Positions 8,801-15,575 of a stretch of DNA of 29,215 nucleotides are shown here, piece after piece; the stretch's first letter is position 1, and the number at the start of each line of letters is the position of its first letter. The notes beneath the pieces were generated by a model. The model searched no databases and was not told the origin of the DNA. It worked only from the letters and a program-made list of their open reading frames with translations. Source of the stretch: a virus; the IMG/VR virus record IMGVR_UViG_3300043449_001694, positions 1 to 29,215 of that record, one strand, 5' to 3'. Both the position numbers and the translations under genes were made by a program.

Positions 8801-11080
8801 GGCTGTAGCGTTTTCACCGACCTCGGCATAGACCGTGCTTAAGCGCTTAATGGCGATCTCAGCTCTTGTCTGGTCTGAGATCTCCTGCTGGCGTCTCTGC
8901 CAACGACCTAAAAGATCAAATGCCAAAGTGAAGGCAAGCTGCCAAGCCAGCATCCCACCTAAGAACTTTGCGGTGCTTACTACCCAGTTACCCACAAAGC
9001 CTGATACTGCTCCAGCTGCCTTTTGAAAGCCGCTGGTAACCGTGTTGCCGATGTTGCGCATAGCACCAGCAACTTCCTGAGCTTTTACCTCGAGCTTTTC
9101 AAGTTGCGCTGTGCTCTGAAGCGCGAACTCAGCAACACGGACTTGCGTCGTCTTGACGTGCTTGTCGACGTTTAAGAAGGCCTTGCCGACACTGCTGATT
9201 GATACAGCTAGTTTCCCGAACTGCGGTGCTGTCGCCTGCAGTGCAACTCCTAGGTCAACTAGGAACACGCCTAGGGTCTGGACTGCAAGCCGAATCGCTC
9301 CGAGTAAGGCTTTGACTACAACGGCTGCTAGGGAGACAAATCCCTTACCCAGTGCTGCTAGGCCCGCGCTGGCACCGGCGACCGCTCCGGCAACCCCGCT
9401 AAAGGCTGTAGTGACGGCGCTGCCGACGGCCTTGATTGCGGTGCTAACCCAGCCAAAAACGACTTTAAGACTTTCAAAGATACCAGGCAGAATATACAGT
9501 GTTCTGATTAGAGGCAGTACGCCTGCGTCATTTAGGATCTTAAAGTTTGCGGCGACCTGACTTAAATACTGGGCGAATGGATTTGCAAGAATTGCCCCAT
9601 AGATCTCTAGTAGCCTTGTAAGAGCTGGGATGACTGTCGCATTTAAGATGTTCCCCAGTCCGGTCAGGGCTGTGATGTAGATCTTGAACTGTTCAAACCT
9701 AAATGAGGCAAAGCCCTTTAACAAGGATATGAGCCCACCAGAGATTTGAGCAATGCCTTTAACGAACTGGTTCGTCAGCAGGGCAATTTGAGGCCTCAGC
9801 TTGTCAATAGCCTCCTGAATCCGCAGAAACATTCGCACAGAGTCTTGCTCCATGCCTTTGAACGCATCGACTTGATCGCGCTGGCTCACACCCGCCAGGC
9901 TCGGTGCGGCAGCAGCTGCTCCAATGACACCGCGTCCAACAGCACTGAAGCTTTTCCCAAGAGCGTCGGCAATGCCGAACGTGCTCTTGAAGACCAGCTG
10001 TAGGCGCTGATAAAGAACAGTCAGTCCATCCAGTAAGGGCGCTAAGAAACTACGGCCGAATGCTCGGCTGATCTCCTCTCGGAATTCCTGGATGTTGCTG
10101 ATGATTCCACCGAAGCTCTTTGCGGCGATGGACTGACCGGCCGTGAATGCAGCCAGGCGACGCTGCAGGAAACCAATTAGGCCCTCAGCTGAGGTCTTCG
10201 CTTTTTGAACCTCTTCGTTCGTGAGACCCAATGAGCGAGCCAGCACTGAGTTCTGGTCAATGTTGCCCGTCAGGATGGAACGAATCTCCTGGGTGGCATA
10301 CATCGGGTCTGACAGACCCATTGTCCCCAATGCAGCGCTGAAACTGATCGCCAGATCTTCTGCGTCTTTTAGCGAGCCACCGACTGAAGCGATTTGGGAC
10401 GCAACCACCCCGAAGACTTGAACGATGGCGTCGGATGTTGTGCCGGCGATCTCGAGGGAGCGAGCTCTGATGCTTTCAATCGTTTGGTTGATCGGTCCCT
10501 CAAGGGCCACAATGGCTTGATAGGGATCTGTAATTCGTTTGCCATTAGCGGCTACATCCGCTGTGGAGACGAGAGTTGTCTTAGTACGGAGCAACGCTTC
10601 TTGCAGCCGTACTTCTCGCCCGATGGTTTCATCGAAAAAGCCGCCAAAGGCCTGCCTCAGTACCGAGACCGACTGGGTGACACCAAAGACTGTGTAGCCA
10701 AGGGATGCTGTGCTCTTGGCGACGCCGTCAATGGCGCCTGTAGCCCCCCGGAAGCTGGTCGTCAAGATCTGACCAGGAGAAGCCGCTTTGATCAGCTCAA
10801 AGGACTTTGCTACGTACTCGCCTGTCTTTCCTACCTTGCTCAGTACTGTTTCTACATCTTGAATCCGTCCTCCTACTACGGGTAGATTCCTTGCGATTGA
10901 ATACGTTGTATTGAGCGCTTTTCCTAGTGTTTCTACCCCGTCTATTGCATCTTGCAGGCTCGGGAGCTGCAGATTGACCTTTCGACTCCGTTCTACATCG
11001 TTGAGATGGCGGTCTAGACGCTTTAGCTTCTCGTCTGCTTCGCGAGTCTGGGCCTCTACCCTGATTGTGTAGTCGGCCAC
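5804..11080 (-). CDS. Tail tape measure protein
   Basis: The largest gene of the window (1758 aa, GTG start at 11080). It sits immediately after the G/GT chaperone pair, the universal position of the tape measure. Residues 1-60 are a charged helix. About 190-360 matches the conserved N-terminal tape-measure region, with lines such as LTGNIDQNSVLARSLGLTNEEV and a following sniQEFREEISRAFG-type segment. Hydrophobic, Ala/Gly-rich stretches lie near 450-640, a long charged coiled coil near 750-1000, and a Gly-rich C-terminus near 1590-1670 carries GERGPELFIPSAAG, a hallmark of many tape measures. The protein sets tail length and may be injected with DNA. At about 0.15 nm per residue it predicts a tail near 260 nm, which is long for a siphovirus. 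ATG of the next gene overlaps its end. Confidence 0.96.
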   Translation of the reverse strand: MADYTIRVEAQTREADEKLKRLDRHLNDVERSRKVNLQLPSLQDAIDGVETLGKALNTTYSIARNLPVVGGRIQDVETVLSKVGKTGEYVAKSFELIKAASPGQILTTSFRGATGAIDGVAKSTASLGYTVFGVTQSVSVLRQAFGGFFDETIGREVRLQEALLRTKTTLVSTADVAANGKRITDPYQAIVALEGPINQTIESIRARSLEIAGTTSDAIVQVFGVVASQIASVGGSLKDAEDLAISFSAALGTMGLSDPMYATQEIRSILTGNIDQNSVLARSLGLTNEEVQKAKTSAEGLIGFLQRRLAAFTAGQSIAAKSFGGIISNIQEFREEISRAFGRSFLAPLLDGLTVLYQRLQLVFKSTFGIADALGKSFSAVGRGVIGAAAAAPSLAGVSQRDQVDAFKGMEQDSVRMFLRIQEAIDKLRPQIALLTNQFVKGIAQISGGLISLLKGFASFRFEQFKIYITALTGLGNILNATVIPALTRLLEIYGAILANPFAQYLSQVAANFKILNDAGVLPLIRTLYILPGIFESLKVVFGWVSTAIKAVGSAVTTAFSGVAGAVAGASAGLAALGKGFVSLAAVVVKALLGAIRLAVQTLGVFLVDLGVALQATAPQFGKLAVSISSVGKAFLNVDKHVKTTQVRVAEFALQSTAQLEKLEVKAQEVAGAMRNIGNTVTSGFQKAAGAVSGFVGNWVVSTAKFLGGMLAWQLAFTLAFDLLGRWQRRQQEISDQTRAEIAIKRLSTVYAEVGENATAATKAAKAFEESIVSSRIDKLTKSLEEYSEQYRKLRDLEADLGKSSNGPLENAANNFKAFALSFSQSLDPEKIKANIAEIRREYDKLSKIDEKNRQENKAKEDVQLLAKERRDIETRLAEERKQLTREIVDKEFSLRQEYLRTEQSIYEARRQLDQNALDQKLKQEQQGLSGVRQQVAQILGDYEKSLFNAQTEAQKRQFDIARQRETIEKEVSDYKLKLEDQTYKLRIKLGEYNKKVADYEASERIRSAKAVLEYAMRTAALQAEGFIVTPEERDQFMNAAAQRGVSATKSLALLKTGAASSLGVAPGASPKDVIDKLVEQFGAALSSDNGAFEQALNARTKALYGQSTGGTYALRTAEAELGSRRFIKTAPTTPPKLKGFTEYAATVESTVGRLQTALDTVLKASIRQANESLNIANTLAANEVKNRLLDPGLYTDAPAPEMIRDNIDALRTTILDLSEAAKAGSTSIDPLTARLRLIEQSLMAAIDQVAKAKRASGTNVTDEMVNVSKEVARRYLRGQASLEDVNGTFSSDAFGSALKYTVAGAGAAADRERTNAPLNTKQSALTLVKELQQAMTTLPDTMAQETATMFAEIKQLYAQGDPVRQRLAVLDAELEQLKLRNKEALKDPEALAAFKLYSDAARANATKLGELASKLEQFQLRIALINEAARSLTEGTKGFVNSLLRGDNLSKAVGEMGRAIGEKFLGMAVDYAFAPIEKLLQEQFKNFLMPEDPTMALQRENNSALGLNTSALERVATALATSGQVLPGLPTTGGAITALPVESVTALGQLAPLSKNGTEFAESLNEINTNLAQAPLKAQEANKGFQNFLGGMAGVAAGAMSIAGGIQQLGKGGTSNTLAGIGSIFLGLGSAIGGFGGMGLFGRRAGGGAISSSRPYMVGERGPELFIPSAAGNIQSNQSLREAMGNTPTNNGGSPVLNMSFQTTNIGGVDYVSRDQLEEAMAVTRRQAIKEGARRGSSLALDRLQQSPGTRRRVGLR

Positions 11081-11118
11081 GGCTTACAGCACTACTCGAT
11101 ATCCGTATGGTAAGGCCG

Positions 11119-12086
11119 CTATTTGGCAGGAGTAGTCAGCGCAGTGAAGACGTGTAGCGGTATCTGGCGGGTACGAACCAATTCCGACAAGACGAATCGA
11201 GTCGGTTGATCAGGCCCGTCCAGCTCGTCTGAGGACGGCTTCCAGTCTGGAAATGGTAGAAACTCTGTGAGTTTATTCTTAGGTGCAGCGTGTTTTGAAC
11301 CTGAGAACGCGTGGGCAACTTGTATTACTATCTGTGTTAGTCGAGCTGTTGTAATAGCCGCCATGTTGGCTTGTGCTTTTTCCGCGTCGTCGATTTGGCG
11401 TAAAAGCCACCTTATGGTGCTAATCGGAGTCCGGACGAACCTTGCTGCAGGAAAATCCGAGCCGATCTCTGAGGACCGTACTCGGATGTAGATCAGGTCC
11501 CAGTCGGTGAGGGGAGCGCGCAGCTGCTCCTCACACTGCTTCAGGATTTGTTCGGGGGTGGGCTGAACTCTGGCTCGGGCTCGTTTCCCGCTGCTTGCGG
11601 TGCTGGCCATCCATCGCGTTCCCACATGATCAGCTCAAAGACATCCTGCATGAGCTTGGTGGGCATTGCCTCGGTATCGATCTCGCTCCAGTCCTCGAGC
11701 TTGGTCCAGTCCTTAGAGCGGGGCAGCTTGGCTTCGCCTCGATAGCGCATGAACAGCGTGACGAAGGCGATCTGCTGCTCGGTAGCGCCTAGGTTCTCTC
11801 GTTGCAGCTCCTCGAGATCGGAAGCATAGTCGTAGAGGATGTCCTGGTTTTCTTCGTCCCCTGCTCTTGTCAACAGATCCAGGGCTTCTTTTGTGCTGAC
11901 ACCCTTATCCTTGGCGATCCGCTGGGCTAGCTTGATAGACCGGAAGGTGGCTTTGGACTGTCGTCGCCCAATTTCTTCAATGCCCTTGGATTCGCCGGGG
12001 ACCAGATCGTTGTAGATCGGGAAGCGGAAGGGGCCGATCTCGTGGTACTTGTCTGGAGTGAAAAGAAGCGAAGCGTATTTCGACAT
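11119..12086 (-). CDS. Tail assembly chaperone GT fusion made by -1 ribosomal frameshift
   Basis: Two minus-strand frames overlap between 11541 and 11625. Reading the first (from ATG 12086) through the slippery heptamer at 11583-11589 and shifting back one base enters the second frame, which runs to its stop at 11119. The predicted fusion is 168 codons of the first frame plus 154 of the second, 322 aa in all. The T-like part begins RARARVQPTPEQILKQ and ends FVLSELVRTRQIPLHVF. In lambda, G and GT bind the tape measure protein and recruit tube subunits, and their ratio matters for tail assembly. Here the pair lies between the tube module and the tape measure, as expected. The second frame has no good start codon of its own at the right place (a GTG at 11625 is possible), which supports frameshift expression. 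Confidence 0.85.
11541..12086 (-). CDS. Tail assembly chaperone G
   Basis: The unshifted product is 181 residues, starting MSKYASLLFTPDKYHEIGPF and ending in a short Pro/Glu-rich tail after the slippery site (EPEPEFSPPPNKS). The body is helical and charged, including the segment VSTKEALDLLTRAGDEENQD. It has no catalytic motif. It is placed as the G-type chaperone by size, position before the tape measure and the frameshift overlap. A nested inverted repeat occupies its leader, ending next to the ATG (12088-12132), and a terminator lies upstream at 12939-12963, so this gene may head a separately controlled tail-assembly transcript. Confidence 0.87.
   Translation of the reverse strand: MSKYASLLFTPDKYHEIGPFRFPIYNDLVPGESKGIEEIGRRQSKATFRSIKLAQRIAKDKGVSTKEALDLLTRAGDEENQDILYDYASDLEELQRENLGATEQQIAFVTLFMRYRGEAKLPRSKDWTKLEDWSEIDTEAMPTKLMQDVFELIMWERDGWPAPQAAGNEPEPEFSPPPNKS
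11583..11589 (-). promoter_or_regulatory. Programmed -1 frameshift slippery site GGGAAAC
   Basis: The minus strand reads GCG GGA AAC in the frame of the first chaperone. The heptamer G-GGA-AAC fits the X-XXY-YYZ rule and, after slipping one base back, is read GGG-AAA, which continues in the second chaperone frame. The lambda G/GT site is GGGAAAG, so this is a one-base variant of the classic site. The frame relationship was checked from codon positions: zero-frame codons begin at coordinates equal to 2 modulo 3, and the downstream frame at 0 modulo 3, which is exactly a -1 shift on this strand. Confidence 0.88.
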
Positions 12087-12087
12087 G

Positions 12088-12132
12088 GCTGAGCGGGTGC
12101 TAGCGAAATTCTATCGCTGTTATCCGCTCAGC
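12088..12132 (-). promoter_or_regulatory. Nested inverted repeat in the leader of the tail chaperone gene
   Basis: A perfect 9-bp inverted repeat (GCTGAGCGG at 12088-12096, CCGCTCAGC at 12124-12132) encloses a second one (AGCGA at 12102-12106, TCGCT at 12114-12118). The outer stem ends one base from the chaperone ATG at 12086, so on the minus-strand transcript it could fold over the ribosome landing site. It could equally be an operator in the divergent gap shared with the plus-strand HNH gene. A TAGAAT hexamer lies on the minus strand in the inner loop, but no convincing -35 sequence is found at the right distance. Confidence 0.45.
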
Positions 12133-12158
12133 GTATAGACTTGTTTTAGTGAGTTGGC

Positions 12159-12698
12159 TTGGCTTTGGAGTGTTGGAAGCCCATCCCAGGCTGGGAAGAT
12201 CTGTACAAAGCGTCATCGGATGGACGTATTAAGTCTGAAGACCGTGTTAGTACTTATATCCAGGGAAATGCTCTTGTAACTCGGCGAAGGAAGGGTAAGG
12301 TGTTGACGCCGATCAAGATGAACTCTGGCTATTGGGGCGTAATACTCTGTAGGGATGGTGCGCGGTCATACATTCCTATTCACAGGCTTGTAGCTGCTGC
12401 TTTTTACGGACCCAGGCCTAAAGAGCTTGTAACCCGTCACATTGATGGAAATGTCGACAATAATACGGTTGAAAACCTCGCCTATGGCACTACGCAGGAG
12501 AACGTTGACGATAGGTCTAGGCACGGTCGCACCTCCCGCGGTGATCGGCATCCCCTGGCCAAGCTGTCCGATGTACAAATCAGAGAGATGAGGCGTATTC
12601 ACGCAGAGACCAACGCTTCCACGCGGGCTTTGGCTTCGAGGTTTGGTGTGTCGAATGTGCGTGTCTCTCAGATTTTGAGAGGTGGACATCGACCTTGA
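12159..12698 (+). CDS. HNH homing-type endonuclease with NUMOD4 and C-terminal helix-turn-helix
   Basis: A 179-residue plus-strand protein within the minus-strand tail region. Residues 5-55 match NUMOD4 (WKPIPGWEDLYKASSDGRIK). Residues about 75-115 match the HNH_3 type: HRLVAAAF, then RHIDGNVDNNTVENLAYGT. Residues about 133-175 form a helix-turn-helix (LSDVQIREMRRI, then ASRFGVSNVRVSQILRGG). This order is typical of free-standing phage homing endonucleases. They cut target DNA and spread their own gene. Start is a TTG at 12159, because the in-frame TGA at 12150-12152 prevents a longer form. Its stop directly abuts the stop of the convergent 84-aa gene. The gene lies between the tube gene and the chaperones, consistent with insertion at a module border. 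Confidence 0.93.
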   Translation: MALECWKPIPGWEDLYKASSDGRIKSEDRVSTYIQGNALVTRRRKGKVLTPIKMNSGYWGVILCRDGARSYIPIHRLVAAAFYGPRPKELVTRHIDGNVDNNTVENLAYGTTQENVDDRSRHGRTSRGDRHPLAKLSDVQIREMRRIHAETNASTRALASRFGVSNVRVSQILRGGHRP

Positions 12699-12932
12699 TC
12701 ACTCATCGACAATCGGGAGCTCCACAGACCACGCACGAAAGGGTGCTGACTGGTTGAGGAGTTCAAGTGGAAGTTCGATCTTCACATTAGCGTCCTCATA
12801 CGCTAGGCGTATATGCTGGGATTGGATCAGGGGGTCTAGGTACAGGGCGCCACAGTGCAGGGTGGTGCCTTCTACCCGGCAATTGACTGCAAAGACGCTG
12901 TTGATCGCGTCGAGGAGTAAGTCGTGGTGCAT
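12699..12932 (-). CDS. Small conserved-looking protein of unknown function (tail region)
   Basis: About 77 residues from ATG at 12932, beginning MHHDLLLDAINSVFAVNCRV and ending FRAWSVELPIVDE. A longer form from a TTG at 12953 would start inside the terminator hairpin and is unlikely. The sequence has balanced composition, with a likely beta-hairpin (RVEGTTLHCGALYL) and an amphipathic helix; there is no membrane segment. I do not recognise it. It lies just 6 bases past the T-run of the terminator that follows the tube gene, so expression would depend on read-through or its own promoter. Confidence 0.72.
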   Translation of the reverse strand: MHHDLLLDAINSVFAVNCRVEGTTLHCGALYLDPLIQSQHIRLAYEDANVKIELPLELLNQSAPFRAWSVELPIVDE

Positions 12933-12938
12933 GGTGAC

Positions 12939-12963
12939 AAAAAAGCCCCGCAAAAGCGGGGCT
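12939..12963 (-). terminator. Rho-independent terminator after the major tail protein gene
   Basis: On the minus strand an 8-bp perfect stem (GCCCCGC/GCGGGGC at 12945-12951 and 12956-12962, plus an A-T closing pair) with a TTTT loop is followed by six T. It begins 30 bases after the stop of the tail tube gene. This is the strongest intrinsic terminator seen in the window and it points the way the structural genes are transcribed. Confidence 0.9.
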
Positions 12964-12992
12964 CGGAGGTTGGCTCGTCAGCAGTCTGACGC

Positions 12993-14009
12993 TTATGCGG
13001 TCTTGAAGCTGCTGGTGAAGCCTTCCAGGGGGCGTTTGATGCCGGAAGCAGAGGCGGTACCGCTGCTGTCCACAGCTTGGGTTATTGCACCGTCGGCCAC
13101 AACCAGCTGGTAGATGGTGGCAGCAGCCAGGTTGGCATCGGGGTTGATGGTGACCACGCCGGTGGTCGCATTGAGCGACACAGCAGCAGGAACACGCACA
13201 CCGGTAGAAGCAACCTCGAGGCGGAAACCGCTGCCATCGGTTTGGCCGAGGGCCAGTTGGGTGAGAGCAGTGGTGCCGTCTGCGGTGTAGGTGACGGTGA
13301 GGTTGTCGCCCACAGCGATGGCGGCGGCGTTATCAGCAGGCACCGTGGCGTAGCGGCGGGTACCCGAGCTCGGGGAGGTGAACAACAGGCTGGACTGCAC
13401 ACCACCGAAGCTAATCGGGGTAGCACCAGCGTTGTAGCGGCCGAACACAGGGCGGGCGCGGGACATCAGGTCGAAGGTGATCTCGGTGAGGCCTTCGGCG
13501 TTGATGGACTCCTGGTAGTTCATGATCACCGCGTTGAAGCCGGTGAAGTCATACAGGTAGTTGCCTGTGGTGCCGTCAGCTTGGCCCAGCTCTTTAAGGA
13601 ACTCGATGTAGATCTCGTAGTCCTTGTTGTAGCGGGCCCGCTGGATCAGGTTGAAACCCTCGTCGTAGTTGCCACGGAACTGCGGGCAGTTCTGGCCGGC
13701 GGGGATCTCGGCGTCCTTCAGGAAGTAGGCGGTCACCGATGCTTGCACCGAGGAACCGGTGATCACGCTGTCAGCCCAGCCGTCATCGCCCAGGAGACGG
13801 AACTCCTGGTTGTTGTCGTTGATCTGGAAGCTGGTCTGGGTGATGCCCTGCAGCTCGACGTAGCTGGAGCCGGCGTCGAGGCTGGGCAGGGTGATCAGTC
13901 CGGCGCTGTCGCGGGTGGCGAAGTAACGGCAGGGAGGGGTCAGATCCACGGCACGGACAATGGTCCGGTGAGCCTTGTGGAACGAGAGCCCGATGGCGTA
14001 GTCGGCCAT
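12993..14009 (-). CDS. Major tail tube protein with C-terminal Ig-like domain
   Basis: A 338-residue protein starting MADYAIGLSFHKAHRTIVRA, after the tail terminator gene and before the chaperones, the normal place of the tube protein. Residues 1-195 form the tube-type domain (SSYVELQGITQTSFQINDNN; later ITEVTFDLMSRARPVFG-like pattern). Residues about 210-325 are Thr/Ala/Val-rich and read as a bacterial Ig-like domain: DNAAAIAVGDNLTVTYTADG, then SLNATTGVVTINPDANLAAA. Such added domains decorate the outside of siphovirus tails, as in lambda gpV. A good Shine-Dalgarno site AGAGGA precedes the ATG by 7 bases, consistent with strong expression. A terminator follows at once. Confidence 0.92.
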   Translation of the reverse strand: MADYAIGLSFHKAHRTIVRAVDLTPPCRYFATRDSAGLITLPSLDAGSSYVELQGITQTSFQINDNNQEFRLLGDDGWADSVITGSSVQASVTAYFLKDAEIPAGQNCPQFRGNYDEGFNLIQRARYNKDYEIYIEFLKELGQADGTTGNYLYDFTGFNAVIMNYQESINAEGLTEITFDLMSRARPVFGRYNAGATPISFGGVQSSLLFTSPSSGTRRYATVPADNAAAIAVGDNLTVTYTADGTTALTQLALGQTDGSGFRLEVASTGVRVPAAVSLNATTGVVTINPDANLAAATIYQLVVADGAITQAVDSSGTASASGIKRPLEGFTSSFKTA

Positions 14010-14021
14010 GGTTGTGTCCTC

Positions 14022-14495
14022 TTAGGGGATCGGGGGGTTCAGCACAGTCCCGCGGATGCGGGCTGTCAGGGCCTCAAAGGTGGCCTCGGTCCGGGCCATG
14101 TACGTGACTTGGTCCCGTGGGAAGGCGCGGGCCAGACGGCGGCTGATGTCCAGTAACGTCGTTGACATCCGCGTCCCTTTGTTGGTGCCGTAGTTGGTGA
14201 AGCGCACGTTCCACGTTTCGATGGAAATCACGCCCCCTACGGAGCCGGGGCTGACGATCTCGGGCACGTCCTCGATGGTGCATTCGATGCCCGTGACCGC
14301 CCAGTTAGAGGGGACCATGGAGGCACCGACGACGTAGACCGCTGGGGTGCGGCTCGTGTTTGGGAGCGTGTAGTAGCCCGGCCAGGCGGTGTACGGCTTG
14401 AGCGTGGTTCCGTCGGCCTCGTACAAGGCGAGGATGTGGCGCTCAATCGTTGACCGCAGTGCAGTTACTGGCGGGCAGTGCGTGGAGATCGTCAT
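14022..14495 (-). CDS. Tail terminator / tail completion protein
   Basis: A protein of 157 residues from ATG at 14495 (MTISTHCPPVTALRSTIERH), whose ATG overlaps the stop of the upstream neck gene as ATGA. A longer form from 14570 would overlap that gene by about 79 bases and has no support. It has an N-terminal helix followed by a beta-rich body (GVISIETWNVRFTNYGTNKG) and a C-terminal helix (RISR-type LLDISRRLARAFPRDQV). This layout fits tail terminator proteins (lambda gpU-like fold), which cap the growing tube and attach to the neck. It lies immediately before the tube gene. Assignment is from position and general fold pattern. Confidence 0.8.
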   Translation of the reverse strand: MTISTHCPPVTALRSTIERHILALYEADGTTLKPYTAWPGYYTLPNTSRTPAVYVVGASMVPSNWAVTGIECTIEDVPEIVSPGSVGGVISIETWNVRFTNYGTNKGTRMSTTLLDISRRLARAFPRDQVTYMARTEATFEALTARIRGTVLNPPIP

Positions 14496-14866
14496 TGCTG
14501 CTCCTCCAAGGCGCGGCGGAGCAGTTGACCGAACTTGGTAGGAGCCTCTTGAAGGGGCGCCTGGGTCCAAGGCCGGCCTGGGAAGCGTTGGCCGTTAAGG
14601 CCGACACCGCCCTCGTGGACTTGGGTGGCGTACTCGGTGGGCCAGGTGAAGGTCACCGAGCCGTCCGGGTTCACAGTGCGGGTTTGGCTGGCACGAAGAC
14701 GGCCAGAGTCCACGATGTCCCGTACCTGAGGAGGGGAGGGATAGTCCCACTTCGCCGAGGAGATTTCCTGGGTGAAGCGACCATCCAGCCAGGTGCTCAA
14801 CTGCTGCACGGCTTTGGCCGTCGCGGTTTGCAGGGCCTGGTCGAGTGCGCGACGTTGCTGGGCCAT
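14492..14866 (-). CDS. HK97 gp10-like neck protein
   Basis: A 124-residue protein. The N-terminal helix (ALQTATAKAVQQLSTWL) and the C-terminal stretch ATQVHEGGVGLNGQRFPGRP followed by WTQAPLQEAP match the HK97 gp10-like/head-tail joining pattern, in which a Y-A..V..G segment is followed by PGRPW and a terminal helix. Such proteins sit between head connector and tail terminator. Start overlaps the preceding stop (TGATG) and its own end overlaps the next start (ATGA), so the neck genes are likely translated in sequence. Confidence 0.82.
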   Translation of the reverse strand: MAQQRRALDQALQTATAKAVQQLSTWLDGRFTQEISSAKWDYPSPPQVRDIVDSGRLRASQTRTVNPDGSVTFTWPTEYATQVHEGGVGLNGQRFPGRPWTQAPLQEAPTKFGQLLRRALEEQQ

Positions 14867-15264
14867 CAGCTGGGACCTCCCACAACGCGGAAGATGCCGC
14901 TCAAGGTCTGGCGGATGTCGCGATAGGCCGCCTGGTCCATGTTCAGGCTGTAGGTCAGCTCGAACCGGCCTCGGTAGCCGTTGATGGTGGCGACTGCTTG
15001 GCTTCCGTTCGTGATCCGGGGATCCAGAACAGAAGGGCTCAGCAGGCGACCTTCACAGGCGTAAACCGTGGTGTCGATGCCGGCTTCTCCTGTCCAACGT
15101 GGGGGCTGGAGGGAGAGGGCGGCGAGGTACTCGACAACCTCGGTGCTCTGGGTGGCGTTCCCCGTGGTGGGGTCCGTGGTCGTGAGACCGGTGGCCACCT
15201 CGAACGCCAGCTGGGCATTGCCCCAGGGGGCGTAGCTGGCGATGGTTGAGGTGGAAATAGCCAT
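14866..15264 (-). CDS. Head-tail joining protein, unassigned family
   Basis: A 132-residue protein between the DUF4054 connector and the gp10-like neck protein, where head closure/stopper proteins are normally encoded. It begins MAISTSTIASYAPWGNAQLA and has a helical N-terminus, a variable middle and a C-terminal segment INGYRGRFELTYSLNMDQAA. I do not recognise a named family. It could be the head closure protein or a second connector. Only gene order supports the role. Confidence 0.8.
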   Translation of the reverse strand: MAISTSTIASYAPWGNAQLAFEVATGLTTTDPTTGNATQSTEVVEYLAALSLQPPRWTGEAGIDTTVYACEGRLLSPSVLDPRITNGSQAVATINGYRGRFELTYSLNMDQAAYRDIRQTLSGIFRVVGGPS

Positions 15265-15266
15265 GG

Positions 15267-15575
15267 TCAGAGCGCGAAGCCTGAGATGGGGAGGCTGCCC
15301 AGTAGGCGCTGGTACTCCTGGCCGTACAGGGAGGCTTGGATTTGGTCCCCTGTGGGGGAGCCAGACATCGAGCCGACCTGGAGGCCGATCTGCATCACGC
15401 GGGTGGCCAGCAAGTGGGCCGCGAGATAGCTGACTGCGTCGCTGTGGATGGTTCCCCAGCGGGCTTCAGGAGTGAAACGACCGGCCTCCGCCAAGGAGCC
15501 CTCGACCACCGCGAGCGACAGTTCGCCGAACTCGGGGAAACGGAGGAGAAATGCGTTGGCGGAGGGGACAGCCAT
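15267..15575 (-). CDS. DUF4054 head-tail connector protein
   Basis: A 102-residue protein beginning MAVPSANAFLLRFPEFGELS. The pattern FPEF near the start, an early helix (VEGSLAEAGRF), the W near residue 41, and DAVSYLAAHLLATRVMQIGL are characteristic of DUF4054/connector proteins, where an A-A-H-L-L motif is conserved. Connectors of this type bind under the portal. It is the correct size (family about 110-150 aa, slightly short here). TAATG overlap with the upstream gene. Confidence 0.88.
   Translation of the reverse strand: MAVPSANAFLLRFPEFGELSLAVVEGSLAEAGRFTPEARWGTIHSDAVSYLAAHLLATRVMQIGLQVGSMSGSPTGDQIQASLYGQEYQRLLGSLPISGFAL

Noticed and set aside
13077-14156. Long plus-strand frame of 359 codons
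   Set aside because: It is antisense to the major tail tube gene, which has a good ribosome site, a clear fold pattern and a terminator; the antisense product is low-complexity Gly/Val/His-rich sequence.
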